A stretch of 32,500 nt of DNA from Chromera velia (lineage: Eukaryota; Sar; Chromeraceae): NCBI GenBank assembly GCA_018398765.1, contig JAHBMJ010002727.1, forward strand, positions 1-32,500, given 5' to 3'. Position 1 is the stretch's first letter; the number at the start of each line of letters is the position of its first letter. The notes below the pieces were generated by a model. The model saw only the letters and a list, made by a program, of their open reading frames with translations, was not told where the DNA came from and did no database searches. Shown piece after piece: positions 32,041 through 32,500 of the stretch. The position numbers were made by a program, and so were the translations under genes.

Positions 32041-32500
32041 ATGAAGTATCTACATATTTTCTATAGCACTTTAAAACAATTTCTAATGATATTAAACATT
32101 GTTTTATTGTTTAAACTGCATTTATAATAAGCTCAACTATCAAAATGTATAGCAAAATTAATAATAATAATACTTAGGATAATACATATTATAATATAAC
32201 TATACATTCACGTACGTACATATATATGAATAAGATACGGAAAATTTATAATACTATAACTGATTCTTAAATTTGGTCTAATTCATATTTGAAATTTGCT
32301 TTAAATAAATGAAAACAGTTAAAGAAATGAAAACATTAAAGTAATTTATAGGTATAAAACGGTGAGTAGTTGTTTGTATAAATAAATATTCATAAGATAC
32401 CATCTAGGATGGATGTAGGTGCATCTTCACCTGCCAGTGTGTACCGCTCCAAAAGTTGGTACCGAAACCTACAGCATCTTTCGCACTGCATATCCAATGA
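32041..32500. other. AT-rich DNA beyond the LINE 5' end
   Basis: Strongly AT-rich from 32041 to about 32400 (TAATAATAATAATA, TATATATGAATAAG), then nearer average to the edge. No coding frame of protein character is seen. It may be host target DNA or part of another insertion. Confidence 0.5.

Overview
The window is nuclear DNA of a eukaryote with many short spliceosomal introns (89 to 668 bases), multi-exon genes, long low-complexity protein inserts, CAGA-type microsatellites and a decayed LINE. The best guess is an alga-related alveolate such as a chromerid. That is an inference, resting on a plastid-type leader on one gene, TGCATGCA motifs and general gene style; no marker gene proves it.

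Layout, left to right. (1) 1-1111, minus strand: the 5' part of an unrecognised gene that runs off the left edge. (2) 2340-4328, minus: a three-exon gene for a 404-residue secreted protein with a probable right-handed beta-helix fold. (3) 4329-6771: spacer with poly-C/G tracts and AT-rich stretches, no gene seen. (4) 6772-24945, minus: one very large gene of 17 exons whose reading phases all join. It encodes a RICTOR homologue (TOR complex 2 subunit) of about 4,500 residues. Conserved RICTOR blocks are scattered among very long disordered inserts, one of which holds four copies of a DSDEEFxxWMxxQ motif. (5) 24946-25705: a divergent promoter region with three different 10-base tandem repeats. 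(6) 25706-28533, plus: a three-exon YheT/EMB8/ABHD1-3-type alpha/beta hydrolase of 657 residues with a complete catalytic triad and a possible plastid-targeting leader. (7) 28784 to about 32040, minus: a 5'-truncated, dead LINE retrotransposon, followed by AT-rich DNA to the right edge.

The exons were built by hand from splice signals, phase and homology. All 20 introns in the three complete genes have G at donor position +5. Thirteen begin GTC, seven of them exactly GTCAGT, and 18 of 20 acceptors read TGCAG. This splice code, the giant RICTOR with its repeated motif, and an intronic repeat cassette shared by two genes are the most interesting content. The genes do not form an operon or pathway; RICTOR and the hydrolase only share an intergenic promoter region.
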